From contig CAZKDV010000018.1 of NCBI GenBank assembly GCA_964551645.1, positions 1 through 31,086 of the forward strand: a DNA stretch of 31,086 nt, given 5' to 3'. Origin of the DNA: CAZKDV01 sp964551645. Its GTDB lineage: Bacteria; Bacteroidota; Bacteroidia; Bacteroidales; DTU049. Of this stretch, positions 23,638 through 30,943 are shown piece after piece (positions within the stretch are counted from its first letter, which is position 1; each line of letters starts with the position of its first letter). Below the pieces are notes generated by a model. It was given only the letters and a program-made list of their open reading frames with translations. It did no database searches and was not told the DNA's origin. The position numbers were made by a program, and so were the translations under genes.

Positions 23638-25152
23638 ATGAAAAATATCAATGAATTAATAAGTAAAAAACCTTGGTTAGGTTGGTTAATTTTTGGAGGT
23701 GCAATGGTTTTTGTCTTTTTGCTTGGCTTAATAGCTACTCAAATTATAGAAAGGCGAGCTGAAACAGTTTTTGTTTATACTCCAAAAGTAGAATTTGAAC
23801 GATTAGAGCCACGAAACGAAATTTGGGGGGAGAATTTTCCTTTGGAATATGAGAGCTTTCTTCAAACTTCTGACACCAGCTTTAGCTCAAAATATATGGG
23901 CAGTGTAACTATTGATTATCTTGAAAGAGATCCTCGAATGGTATTGCTATGGGCGGGATATGCGTTCAGCATGGATTACAAACAGTCAAGAGGACATTAT
24001 TACGCTATTCAAGATATATATAATACATTAAGAACAGGTGCTCCAGTTGATGGAAAACAAAGTATCCAGCCTAATACATGTTGGACTTGCAAAAGTTCAG
24101 ATGTTGTTAGACTCATGGATTCTTTGGGTGCAAAAGATTTTTACAAAGGCTCGTGGGAAACATTAGGAAGTGAAGTAGTGAATGCTTTTGGCTGTTCAAA
24201 TTGCCATGATGCCAATAATATGAATCTTGTGATTACTCGTCCTGCATTGCTGGAAGCATTTAAAAATAGTGGAAGAGATATTACTAAGGTTAGTCATCAA
24301 GAAATGAGATCATTAGTATGTGCTCAATGTCATATTGAGTATTATTTTGATAAAACTATGTATGAAGATGTTAATTATCTTGTTATGCCATGGCATAAAG
24401 GTATAGAAGTAGAAGCTATGGAAACATATTATGACGAAGTAAAACATGTTGATTGGGTACATAGTATTAGCAAGGCACCTATGTTAAAGGCTCAGCATCC
24501 TGATTATGAGATTTTTACTAAAAGTGTGCATTATGCGAGAGGTTTAGCTTGTGCTGATTGTCACATGCCTTATCACAGTCAAGGTGGTGTTAAATTCTCA
24601 TCACATCATGCTGTTAGCCCTTTGAAGTATGCTCACATGACCTGCCAAGTTTGTCATAGAGAAGATACTGAACAGTTAATTCAAGATGTTTATGAAAGAC
24701 AAGACAAAGTTAAAGAAAGCAAAGATATATTAGAAGATATTCTTGTTGAGGCACATATTGATGCTGGTTTTGCATGGAAAAACGGTGCAAGTGAAAAACA
24801 AATGGCAAAAGCATTAAATTTTATTCGTCAAGCACAATGGAGATGGGATTTTGTTGCGGCTAGTCATGGTGGTTCATTTCATGCTCCTCTTGAATGTTCT
24901 AGGATTTTAGCAGATGGAATCCACAAAGCATACGAAGCAAAATTAGAATTACAAAAAGTTTTAAATACTCTGGGTGTTGCTGATAAGGTTGTGTATCCAG
25001 ATTTGTCAACAAAAGCCAAAGCACAAGAATACATAGGTTTAGATATGAAAAAATTGCGTGAAGAAAAACAAAAATTTCTTAATATCACTGTTCCTGAGTG
25101 GTTAGAACAAGCTGATGAAAGGCAAAGTAAATGGGAAGTTAAGCGTTTCTAA
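23638..25152 (+). CDS. nrfA: Ammonia-forming cytochrome c nitrite reductase NrfA
   Basis: NrfA reduces nitrite to ammonium with six electrons in the periplasm. The 504-residue protein has an N-terminal hydrophobic anchor (about 15-35) and five heme sites. Heme 1 is the catalytic CWTCK (148-152) with lysine as axial ligand; CSNCH (186-190), CAQCH (228-232), CADCH (305-309) and CQVCH (336-340) are ordinary. Active-site residues are recognisable: Arg118 in QSRGHYY, the Tyr of CHIEYYF near 235, and His287 in KAQHPDYE. CHIEYYF also carries the Glu associated with the calcium site. It is complete and should be active with NrfH. Cytochrome c maturation genes are not in this window. A terminator follows. 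Confidence 0.97.
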   Translation: MKNINELISKKPWLGWLIFGGAMVFVFLLGLIATQIIERRAETVFVYTPKVEFERLEPRNEIWGENFPLEYESFLQTSDTSFSSKYMGSVTIDYLERDPRMVLLWAGYAFSMDYKQSRGHYYAIQDIYNTLRTGAPVDGKQSIQPNTCWTCKSSDVVRLMDSLGAKDFYKGSWETLGSEVVNAFGCSNCHDANNMNLVITRPALLEAFKNSGRDITKVSHQEMRSLVCAQCHIEYYFDKTMYEDVNYLVMPWHKGIEVEAMETYYDEVKHVDWVHSISKAPMLKAQHPDYEIFTKSVHYARGLACADCHMPYHSQGGVKFSSHHAVSPLKYAHMTCQVCHREDTEQLIQDVYERQDKVKESKDILEDILVEAHIDAGFAWKNGASEKQMAKALNFIRQAQWRWDFVAASHGGSFHAPLECSRILADGIHKAYEAKLELQKVLNTLGVADKVVYPDLSTKAKAQEYIGLDMKKLREEKQKFLNITVPEWLEQADERQSKWEVKRF

Positions 25153-25171
25153 CAACAAATATTTTTATTTG

Positions 25172-25205
25172 AAGAGCATATTCATTTGGGTATGCTCTTT
25201 TTTTT
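25172..25205 (+). terminator. Rho-independent terminator after nrfA
   Basis: A 9-bp perfect stem (AAGAGCATA with TATGCTCTT), a 10-nt loop and a following T run. It begins 20 nt after the nrfA stop. The T run touches the stop codon of converging tadA; on that strand the hairpin lacks a T run, so it serves mainly nrfHA. Confidence 0.8.
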
Positions 25206-25647
25206 ATCTTTTTTTATTGAAAAATTTTTTCAGTAATAATGAAGATTCTTTATGCATTACTTCAGAAATAGTTTTAGTTTTAGGATGTAAAATATGCTGA
25301 CAAGCATTTGTATAACCTCTTTTGCTGTCTGTTGCTCCAAAAATAAGCATAGGTATTTGTGCTAATCCAATTGCAGCTGCACACATAATGCAAGGTTCGA
25401 GTGTAACATATATTTTACAATTAGTCAGATATTTTGCCCCTAAATAGTTTGAAGCAGCAGTAATGGCAAGTATTTCAGCATGTGCAGTAACATCATTTAA
25501 AAGTTCAACTTGATTATAAGCTCGAGCAATAATCATATTGTTTTGCACAATGACACAACCAATCGGAACTTCGTCTTTTGTTTCAGCTTCGTATGCTAAT
25601 TTCATAGCTTCTTTCATAAAATATATATCGGTATAAATATCTAACAT
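25204..25647 (-). CDS. tadA: tRNA-specific adenosine deaminase
   Basis: TadA converts A34 to inosine in tRNA-Arg(ACG). The 147-residue protein has the zinc-binding deaminase motifs TAHAEI (His ligand plus catalytic Glu) and EPCIMC (two Cys ligands). The C-terminal region GYTNACQHILHPKTK, then a run to LLLKKFFNKKR, is typical of the TadA C-terminal helix. The start MLDIYTDIYFMKEAM resembles Bacteroidota TadA. A free-base deaminase such as guanine deaminase is the alternative, but the C-terminal pattern favours TadA. It is the last gene of the leftward operon, 3 nt after the aminotransferase. Confidence 0.92.
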   Translation of the reverse strand: MLDIYTDIYFMKEAMKLAYEAETKDEVPIGCVIVQNNMIIARAYNQVELLNDVTAHAEILAITAASNYLGAKYLTNCKIYVTLEPCIMCAAAIGLAQIPMLIFGATDSKRGYTNACQHILHPKTKTISEVMHKESSLLLKKFFNKKR

Positions 25648-25650
25648 TTA

Positions 25651-26835
25651 TTACTTATTTAAGTGTTTATAATATTCTAAAATAGCATTTGCTAAAGTAA
25701 TGTATTGTGTTTCATCGTTATATGCAAAATATGAAAATCGCAAAAGTTTGTACGCTTCATTAGCCCAATTGAAAATAGGAACTTCAATATTATATTTTTG
25801 CATTAACCATTCTTGCATTGGGTCAATTGTATTATTGTGAGTTTCAGAAGAGTTTGAATAAATGGGAATTGCACTCATGGTAGCTATCATTTCATTGGGG
25901 CATAGCATAGGTATTTGTAGTTGTTGGCTAACTATTTCTCTCATCTTTCTATTCATTTTTATATTTTGATTAATGAATGTATTTATGTTATTATTAGATA
26001 TTTTGTTTAAAAAACTTATAGCAGCTGGTATGCTGAGCCAAGCAGAAGGATCTTGTGTTCCTCTCCAAAAAAATCTTTCGTTAAAACTTTCTGAAACTGT
26101 ATTAATCAAGCTGATATTGATTGGATAAATATAATCTTGATGCTTTGCTTGTATCCACAAAAACCCTGCTCCTTTGGGCGAACACATCCATTTATGACAA
26201 TTGCCTGTGTAAAAATCAACTCCAAGTTCGTTAATATCTAAAGAAATTGCACCGGGAGCATGAGCACCATCAACTAAAATTAAAATATCATTGCTGATTT
26301 GTTGTCTAATTTCTTTAATCGGAAACAGCAAACCTGTTGGAGAAGCAATGTGGTCTAATAAAATAAGGCGAGTTTTGTTTGTAATTGTATCAATTATTGT
26401 CTGAATTATTTCATCATTTGAGTTTAAAGGAAATAAAATTTGCACTTCTTTGACTTTTACTCCAAATCTGTTTGCATAAAACTGAATTGCATTTCGACAA
26501 GCGGGATAAATATGATTAGTGATAAGAATTTCATCGTCATGTTGCCATTGAATAGAGTGCAAAACTGTATTTACTCCTTCAGTAGCATTTTGAACAAACA
26601 CAAGATCGTCTGTTTGTACATTCAAAAAAGAAGATAATATTTTTTTTGCTGAGTATAATTCTTCTCTTAATGTGTACATGAAAAACTTAACTGGTTGCTG
26701 TTCAATGAGTTTTTGCCATTGTTGATATTTATTAAAAACCTCAATTGGGCACGCTCCAAAAGAACCATGGTTAAGAAAAATAGTGCTTTTATCCAATAAC
26801 CATTCATTAATACGCGGATTGTATGTCGTTTTCAT
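25651..26835 (-). CDS. Class V aminotransferase (isopenicillin N epimerase/CefD-like)
   Basis: A PLP-dependent fold-type I enzyme of 394 residues. Visible landmarks are FLNHGSFGACP near residue 20, QNATEGVNTVL near 82 for phosphate binding, LVDGAHAPGAI near 190 with the cofactor-binding Asp and His, and GNCHKWMCSPKGAGFL near 210 with the Schiff-base Lys. The FLNHGSFG opening is characteristic of the isopenicillin N epimerase-like subgroup rather than IscS or SufS; there is no mobile catalytic Cys loop. The substrate is not predictable, though a cysteine lyase or epimerase activity is possible. It directly abuts xseB (0-nt gap) and precedes tadA, so it is co-transcribed with unrelated housekeeping genes. 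Confidence 0.88.
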   Translation of the reverse strand: MKTTYNPRINEWLLDKSTIFLNHGSFGACPIEVFNKYQQWQKLIEQQPVKFFMYTLREELYSAKKILSSFLNVQTDDLVFVQNATEGVNTVLHSIQWQHDDEILITNHIYPACRNAIQFYANRFGVKVKEVQILFPLNSNDEIIQTIIDTITNKTRLILLDHIASPTGLLFPIKEIRQQISNDILILVDGAHAPGAISLDINELGVDFYTGNCHKWMCSPKGAGFLWIQAKHQDYIYPINISLINTVSESFNERFFWRGTQDPSAWLSIPAAISFLNKISNNNINTFINQNIKMNRKMREIVSQQLQIPMLCPNEMIATMSAIPIYSNSSETHNNTIDPMQEWLMQKYNIEVPIFNWANEAYKLLRFSYFAYNDETQYITLANAILEYYKHLNK

Positions 26836-27051
26836 TTATTCCTCTTCAAGATTTGATGATTCTTGTTTTTTTTCAAATTGTATAAAAATATTGTCAATGC
26901 TTTCTTCAGTTTCTTTTAGTTTTTGTTGACAAAATTGTATGAGTTCTCCGGCTCGCTTAATTTTTGTCGAAAGAGCGTCAATATCAACATCTCCATTTTC
27001 AATATCTTCAATAATTGAATCTAATTCTGCTTTGGCTTCTTTGTAATTCAT
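26836..27051 (-). CDS. xseB: Exodeoxyribonuclease VII small subunit
   Basis: XseB is the helical small subunit that coats the XseA coiled coil in exonuclease VII, which degrades single-stranded DNA to oligonucleotides. The 71-residue protein is the usual length and shows the family pattern: YKEAKAELDSIIEDIENG, then DIDALSTKIKRAGELIQFC and a charged tail ending in three glutamates. It follows xseA by 10 nt, the standard pairing. Cytoplasmic. Confidence 0.94.
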   Translation of the reverse strand: MNYKEAKAELDSIIEDIENGDVDIDALSTKIKRAGELIQFCQQKLKETEESIDNIFIQFEKKQESSNLEEE

Positions 27052-27061
27052 ATTTTTTGTT

Positions 27062-28504
27062 TTAATTTGTTTTTGATTTAACTTGGCTTTGCACGGTTCC
27101 GTCAGACAGTTGCACTTCTATATTTGTTCCAAGTTCTGCTTGTTTTATGCTTTTTAATATTTTTCCTTGATATCTTACTATTGCATAACCTTTTTTTAAC
27201 ATCAATTCGGGTTTAAAGAGTTCGGCACGAAAATTTGCATGACTTAAGTATTGTTTTTCTGAAAGTATTTTTGATTTTGTAATTTTCATTGCGTTTGATA
27301 GTATGTTATCAAATTTTTCTTTTTCATTAAGTACAATATGCTTGGAAAACCGTAAAGACAGTATTTTATGTTGTAAAAGTGAGTTTTGTGAACGAATGAA
27401 ATGTTTTGAGTTTTGTTTTAGATTTTCTTTGGTATATCGTAAAAAAGTTTTGTGTTCGCTGATATTACTACGACTTAATGAAAAAATATTTTGAGACAAA
27501 TACTCTAAACTATGTTTTTTCTGTTTTAATATCAACTTAGGAGTATATTGAATTGTTTTTAAGTGTTTTTCAAGTACATTCCATTCTTCAAATATAGTTC
27601 GTTCGGAGTATCTGATTATTTTTTCATATTGTTTAATTATTGATAACTCGTATTGTTGCATCATTTGAATTATGTGTTGGGCTACTGCTGTCGGGGTTTC
27701 TTTGTGTATGCAAGCAACTTCGTCAGTAACTGAAATGTCAGTTGTGTGTCCTATTCCGGTTATGATAGGTAGTGGTGATAGAGCGACCGCTTCGGATAAA
27801 GTATATGAATTATAGCATTGTAAATCAACATTTCCGCCACCACCTCTAACTATTGCAATTATGTCGTATTTATCTTGATTTTTTACTATATATTCAAGTT
27901 GCTCGGCTATTGTTTCGGCTGCTTTGTTGCCTTGCAAAACAACCGAAAACAGATGTACATTGAAGCCATATCCATATTGATTGTTTTTCAGTACACTCAT
28001 AAAGTCTTCAAATCCTTTGGAATCAATAGCAGAAAGCACTGCAATTTTTTGTGGTACAAGTGGAATTTCAACAGTTTTGTTTAAATGAAAAATTCCTTTT
28101 TTTTTCAACTCATCAATAGTTTTTTGCTTGTCAAGCATCATATTTCCAAGAGTATATTCAGCTTTGACATCATAAATGTATAAACTCAAGCCATATCTAA
28201 CGCTATAATTTATTCGAGTTAGAAATAAAATACTTATATCTTGTTTGAGGTCAAATCCGGTAGCATTTTTAAAACTTTGATTAAGTTTATCGTAGATATT
28301 ACTCCAAATAATTCCTTTCATTTCGGCTTTAGGAAATGCAGAACCAATACTTTTTTCGATAAGACTTAAGTAACAATGCCCTCTGCGTACATTTATAGAC
28401 GAAATTTCTGCAACTACCCAAAAATATGTGTACCCAATTGAACTTTCAATAGTTTCTTCAACTAATTTGCCTAAATCGGACAGATTGTAAATTTTATCGT
28501 TCAT
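27062..28504 (-). CDS. xseA: Exodeoxyribonuclease VII large subunit
   Basis: The catalytic subunit of exonuclease VII, with 480 residues. An N-terminal OB fold (about 1-105, with FWVVAEISSINVRRGHCYL) binds DNA. The catalytic domain follows (about 125-300) with VRGGGGNVDLQCYNSYTL and PIITGIGHTTDISVTDEVA, then KETPTAVA. A long coiled coil (about 300-420) is the site of XseB binding, and the C-terminal strand segment ends in GYAIVRYQGKIL and ELGTNIEVQLSDG. Full length. It has a -7 box of its own at 28549-28556 in the 75-nt gap behind yraN, and heads xseA-xseB-aminotransferase-tadA. Confidence 0.96.
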   Translation of the reverse strand: MNDKIYNLSDLGKLVEETIESSIGYTYFWVVAEISSINVRRGHCYLSLIEKSIGSAFPKAEMKGIIWSNIYDKLNQSFKNATGFDLKQDISILFLTRINYSVRYGLSLYIYDVKAEYTLGNMMLDKQKTIDELKKKGIFHLNKTVEIPLVPQKIAVLSAIDSKGFEDFMSVLKNNQYGYGFNVHLFSVVLQGNKAAETIAEQLEYIVKNQDKYDIIAIVRGGGGNVDLQCYNSYTLSEAVALSPLPIITGIGHTTDISVTDEVACIHKETPTAVAQHIIQMMQQYELSIIKQYEKIIRYSERTIFEEWNVLEKHLKTIQYTPKLILKQKKHSLEYLSQNIFSLSRSNISEHKTFLRYTKENLKQNSKHFIRSQNSLLQHKILSLRFSKHIVLNEKEKFDNILSNAMKITKSKILSEKQYLSHANFRAELFKPELMLKKGYAIVRYQGKILKSIKQAELGTNIEVQLSDGTVQSQVKSKTN

Positions 28505-28548
28505 TTTAGGATGATTTGACTTTTTGTTAAGGAAACTAATTCTATTTG

Positions 28549-28556
28549 CAAATTTA
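28549..28556 (-). promoter_or_regulatory. -7 box (TAaaTTTG) for xseA
   Basis: The minus strand reads TAAATTTG followed by CAAATAG, 44 nt before the xseA ATG. The same TTTGCAAATAG tail occurs at the GT5-like promoter (8234-8241). Confidence 0.45.
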
Positions 28557-28579
28557 TGAAGTTTTAATTCTAAAATAAA

Positions 28580-28948
28580 TTACATACCCAATAAGGGCGA
28601 AAATGCATCTTCAATATGTTCTATTTCATGTTGTTTGTTTTTTACGACTATAGAAATTATGTCAAATCTTATCTCACTTTCGATATTGTTTATTTCTGCA
28701 AATCTTTGAGCGCCTTTAACTAATTGGGATTGTTTGCTTTTTGAAACAAAAGTAAATGGCTCTCCAAATTCTATGCTTGTACGAGTTTTTACTTCAACAA
28801 TAACAATGAATGTGTCATGTTGGGCAATAATATCTATTTCAAACTTTTGCGAACGCCAATTTCTGTGTAATATCTTGTAGCCTTTCTTTTGTAAATAATC
28901 ACATGCAAGAGTTTCGCCCAAATAACCTAAACTATTTTTTATTTTCAT
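28580..28948 (-). CDS. YraN family (UPF0102) nuclease-like protein
   Basis: A 122-residue protein with a restriction-endonuclease-like fold. The family signature is complete: LGYLGETLACDYLQKKGYKI, NWRSQKFEIDIIAQ with Glu and Asp, and IVIVEVKTR as the E-x-K element, followed by QSQLVKGAQRFAE and the closing FDIISI strand. Biological role is unresolved; a link with recombination or Holliday-junction work is often suggested. The ATG lies 17 nt inside the 3' end of the TPR gene, so translation is probably coupled. Confidence 0.93.
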   Translation of the reverse strand: MKIKNSLGYLGETLACDYLQKKGYKILHRNWRSQKFEIDIIAQHDTFIVIVEVKTRTSIEFGEPFTFVSKSKQSQLVKGAQRFAEINNIESEIRFDIISIVVKNKQHEIEHIEDAFSPLLGM

Positions 28949-29522
28949 TGATTCGAATTTTTAAAAGTGAAAATATTTTGCGAATCCTTTTGTGCAAAAC
29001 AATAATATAAATAGTAAGAAAAACAATAATTGCTGAGAGTAGAATATGTATTAAGGATTTATTTTTTTCGATGTCATCTTTCGAAGGATTTGTTTCAATT
29101 AATAGTTTAATGGCTTGTTCGTCATCGGGAGTATGCTTTAAGATATTTTCCTTTTCTATCATGTAGTAATATGCAAGTTCAAATTGATTAGTTTGTGCAG
29201 TTATATGCGATAAAGTATCAAGTAATTGCATTGTCAATGCTTTTAGGTTTCTTGCAAATTCAAGACTATTTTGCATATATTGTATAGCACTAACTGTATC
29301 GCCTTGTTCCGAAATATTTAAACCTCTATGATTAAACCCTGATGCAAGTTGTTTGTAGTTTCTTACTTCAAGAGCTATGCTCATTCCTTTGAAAAACCAA
29401 TCTTCTGCTTGTTCATTGTCTTTTAAGTAATTATACACTTCTCCCATTTTTAAATAACTATTAGCAAGACCAAGCATATCATTGATTTTTGTTCTGATCA
29501 TTAACATATTCAATTTGCCCAT
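28932..29522 (-). CDS. TPR repeat protein with C-terminal membrane helix, 5' end frameshifted
   Basis: The open frame encodes 196 residues: TPR-like helices over about 14-140 (LANSYLKMGEVYNYLKDNEQ, then SGFNHRGLNISEQGD), one transmembrane helix near 158-177, and a short basic tail. No HTH or kinase follows, unlike the 80-1744 regulator. The ATG at 29522 is unlikely to be the natural start. The preceding 75 nt encode a textbook signal peptide in the neighbouring frame (start at 29598), and removing one A from the AAAAA run at 29486-29490 joins the two into a single frame of 221 residues. As written, the protein lacks its signal. Either the base is a sequence error or the gene is broken. Confidence 0.7.
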   Translation of the reverse strand: MGKLNMLMIRTKINDMLGLANSYLKMGEVYNYLKDNEQAEDWFFKGMSIALEVRNYKQLASGFNHRGLNISEQGDTVSAIQYMQNSLEFARNLKALTMQLLDTLSHITAQTNQFELAYYYMIEKENILKHTPDDEQAIKLLIETNPSKDDIEKNKSLIHILLSAIIVFLTIYIIVLHKRIRKIFSLLKIRINENKK

Positions 29523-29598
29523 AAATTGGTAAAGATATTAGTATTGATAGTATGAGTAGTGCAAACGGAAACAGGTTCTTGAATTTTTGCATATTCAT
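29479..29598 (-). pseudogene. Detached signal-peptide start of the TPR gene
   Basis: From the ATG at 29598 a 39-codon frame reads MNMQKFKNLFPFALL, continues with a hydrophobic core and ends the leader with SLPIYGQ, a typical signal peptidase I site in Bacteroidota, then IEYVNDQNKNQ and a TGA at 29479-29481. Two -7 boxes lie just upstream (29614-29632). The frame differs from that of the TPR part by one base. Deleting one A from the run at 29486-29490 gives DQNKINDMLGLANSYL, continuous with the TPR region. It is therefore best read as the true 5' end of the 28932 gene, separated by a 1-nt insertion. Confidence 0.65.
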
Positions 29599-29613
29599 AG
29601 TGATAAATATTTA

Positions 29614-29632
29614 CAAAAATAATCCAAATTTA
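29614..29632 (-). promoter_or_regulatory. Two -7 boxes for the TPR/yraN operon
   Basis: The minus strand reads TAAATTTG (29632-29625) and TATTTTTG (29621-29614), both TAnnTTTG, 15-26 nt before the signal-peptide ATG at 29598. Just upstream lies the inverted repeat TTAATAC-N9-GTATTAA (29639-29661), placed where the -33 region should be and so a possible operator. Confidence 0.5.
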
Positions 29633-29710
29633 CAGACTTTAATACACTAATGTAGTATTAATCTTTAAACTTTTATCTGTTGTGCATTTAGCTTAAGTTT
29701 AAAATTACAA

Positions 29711-29741
29711 ACAACAATATATCAGGCAGATATATTGTTGT
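29711..29741. repeat. Perfect 13-bp inverted repeat with 5-nt loop
   Basis: ACAACAATATATC pairs without mismatch with GATATATTGTTGT around AGGCA. A further ATTAC/GTAAT pairing extends it past a 4-nt bulge. It stands between two divergent promoters, about 55 nt upstream of the rightward -7 box. It could be an operator, a bidirectional transcription barrier or a structured transcript. Neither side has a strong T run, so a classical terminator is less likely. Confidence 0.7.
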
Positions 29742-29795
29742 AATTATTTTTAATAATATTGATATACAAACTTAATGTTAAATACAAAAATGTTG

Positions 29796-29803
29796 TATAT
29801 TTG
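29796..29803 (+). promoter_or_regulatory. -7 box (TAtaTTTG) for nuclease-like gene
   Basis: TATATTTG matches TAnnTTTG. Transcription from it would give a leader of about 105 nt before the ATG at 29917, the longest in the window. Confidence 0.45.
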
Positions 29804-29916
29804 TTTCGTAAATTAGATGTTGGGAGCTTATTTTTAAAAATTAACAACTAAATAAAAATTAAAATGAAAGTCCTGAAAACTTAACAGAGAATGCAAATAA
29901 ATAAAAAATATAAACG

Positions 29917-30936
29917 ATGGAAAAAGCAGGAAAAATCATAAAAATACAGAATATGAAACTAGCTGATTTAATCAAGAATATCGAAATTTTTTTAAATGGA
30001 AATACTAAAATTCATTTTGCAACAGGCAGTAAAGATAGGCGAGAACCCTTAAAATTTTTTTATCGTGGAGCGTTTAAGCAATGGCAAGAAAGACAGACTA
30101 AAAGAAATTTTAATCAAGAATACATTTTTTCTCTTATTGAGATAGATAAAGATAAATGGTTGTTTGCAGGCATTTACAGGAGCATTGAATGCGAAAAAAT
30201 TGGTAACTATTATTATTACAAAACTGAATTGCTTGATGATAATTCCACAAATCTTATAGGGAGGCTAATTATAGAATTTAAAAAGAATTTTCGTTCTTCA
30301 TATGTTCATCTTTACAAATTTATAGACGATTTACATGTTTTGGAAGTTAGAGACGAGAAATATACTGATAATACATATCCAGATAGTAAGAATATTGATA
30401 TAAATAAAATATTAAAACCGGGTGATAAATTTTTAGACACGGATATTGAGGTTGAGAATGAAAACCCAAATTTTGATTCACAAAATCAAAATTCTACAAT
30501 TGGATTTAATTTTATCAGTGGAAAACCTAAACTTCCACAAAATACTACTTATAATACAACTCAACAACAAATAAATATCAACGCTAGACATTCTTTTTTG
30601 CAAGAAAAACTATATAAAAAACTCATCTCTGAATATGGAGAAAAGAATATTGGAATGGAAAATTATGTGAATGGGAAAAAAATTGATTTAGTTTTAAAAA
30701 CAGGTAATCTTTATACTTTTTATGAAATAAAAACTTCAAATTCAGCAAAACAATGCATACGAGAAGCATTAGGACAAATTTTAGAATATGCATATTTTGA
30801 TGCACAAAAATATGCTGATGAAATTGTAATTGCAGGTGAATATCCGATTGACTCACAAACAAAAAATTATTTAAATTATCTAAATACAGAGTTTAATTTA
30901 CCCTTAAAATATCATCAAATAGATATTGATTTCTAA
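29917..30936 (+). CDS. Uncharacterised protein with C-terminal PD-(D/E)XK nuclease-like domain
   Basis: A 339-residue cytoplasmic protein. The C-terminal part (about 225-339) has the PD-(D/E)XK layout: HSFLQEKLYKKLISEYG with the first Glu, VNGKKIDLVLKT with the Asp, FYEIKTS as E-x-K, and REALGQILEYAYF as the helix with the conserved Gln. The N-terminal part (about 10-165) is a separate mixed alpha/beta domain with FYRGAFKQWQERQTKRNF, DKDKWLFAGIYRS and GRLIIEFKKNFRSSYVHLY, which I do not assign. A polar, Asn/Gln-rich linker (about 180-220) joins them. A restriction- or defence-type nuclease, or a DNA-binding protein with an inactive nuclease fold, is possible. No methylase or partner gene is present in the window. 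An internal ATG at 29954 is an alternative start. Confidence 0.75.
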   Translation: MEKAGKIIKIQNMKLADLIKNIEIFLNGNTKIHFATGSKDRREPLKFFYRGAFKQWQERQTKRNFNQEYIFSLIEIDKDKWLFAGIYRSIECEKIGNYYYYKTELLDDNSTNLIGRLIIEFKKNFRSSYVHLYKFIDDLHVLEVRDEKYTDNTYPDSKNIDINKILKPGDKFLDTDIEVENENPNFDSQNQNSTIGFNFISGKPKLPQNTTYNTTQQQININARHSFLQEKLYKKLISEYGEKNIGMENYVNGKKIDLVLKTGNLYTFYEIKTSNSAKQCIREALGQILEYAYFDAQKYADEIVIAGEYPIDSQTKNYLNYLNTEFNLPLKYHQIDIDF

Positions 30937-30943
30937 AAATACT

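Larger units (their letters stand above)
29599..29916. other. Divergent 318-nt intergenic region
   Basis: It lies between the leftward TPR operon and the rightward nuclease-like gene. It contains, in order: the TPR promoter boxes, the dyad TTAATAC-N9-GTATTAA (29639-29661), a 13-bp hairpin (29711-29741), a rightward -7 box TAtaTTTG (29796-29803), and about 110 nt of AT-rich leader containing a 6-codon mini-ORF (ATG near 29864). No tRNA, no longer ORF and no recognisable riboswitch was seen. Confidence 0.6.

Noticed and set aside
29863..29884. Mini-ORF (six codons) in the leader of the nuclease-like gene as a leader peptide
   Set aside because: Too short to judge, with no codon pattern or hairpin pair suggesting attenuation.
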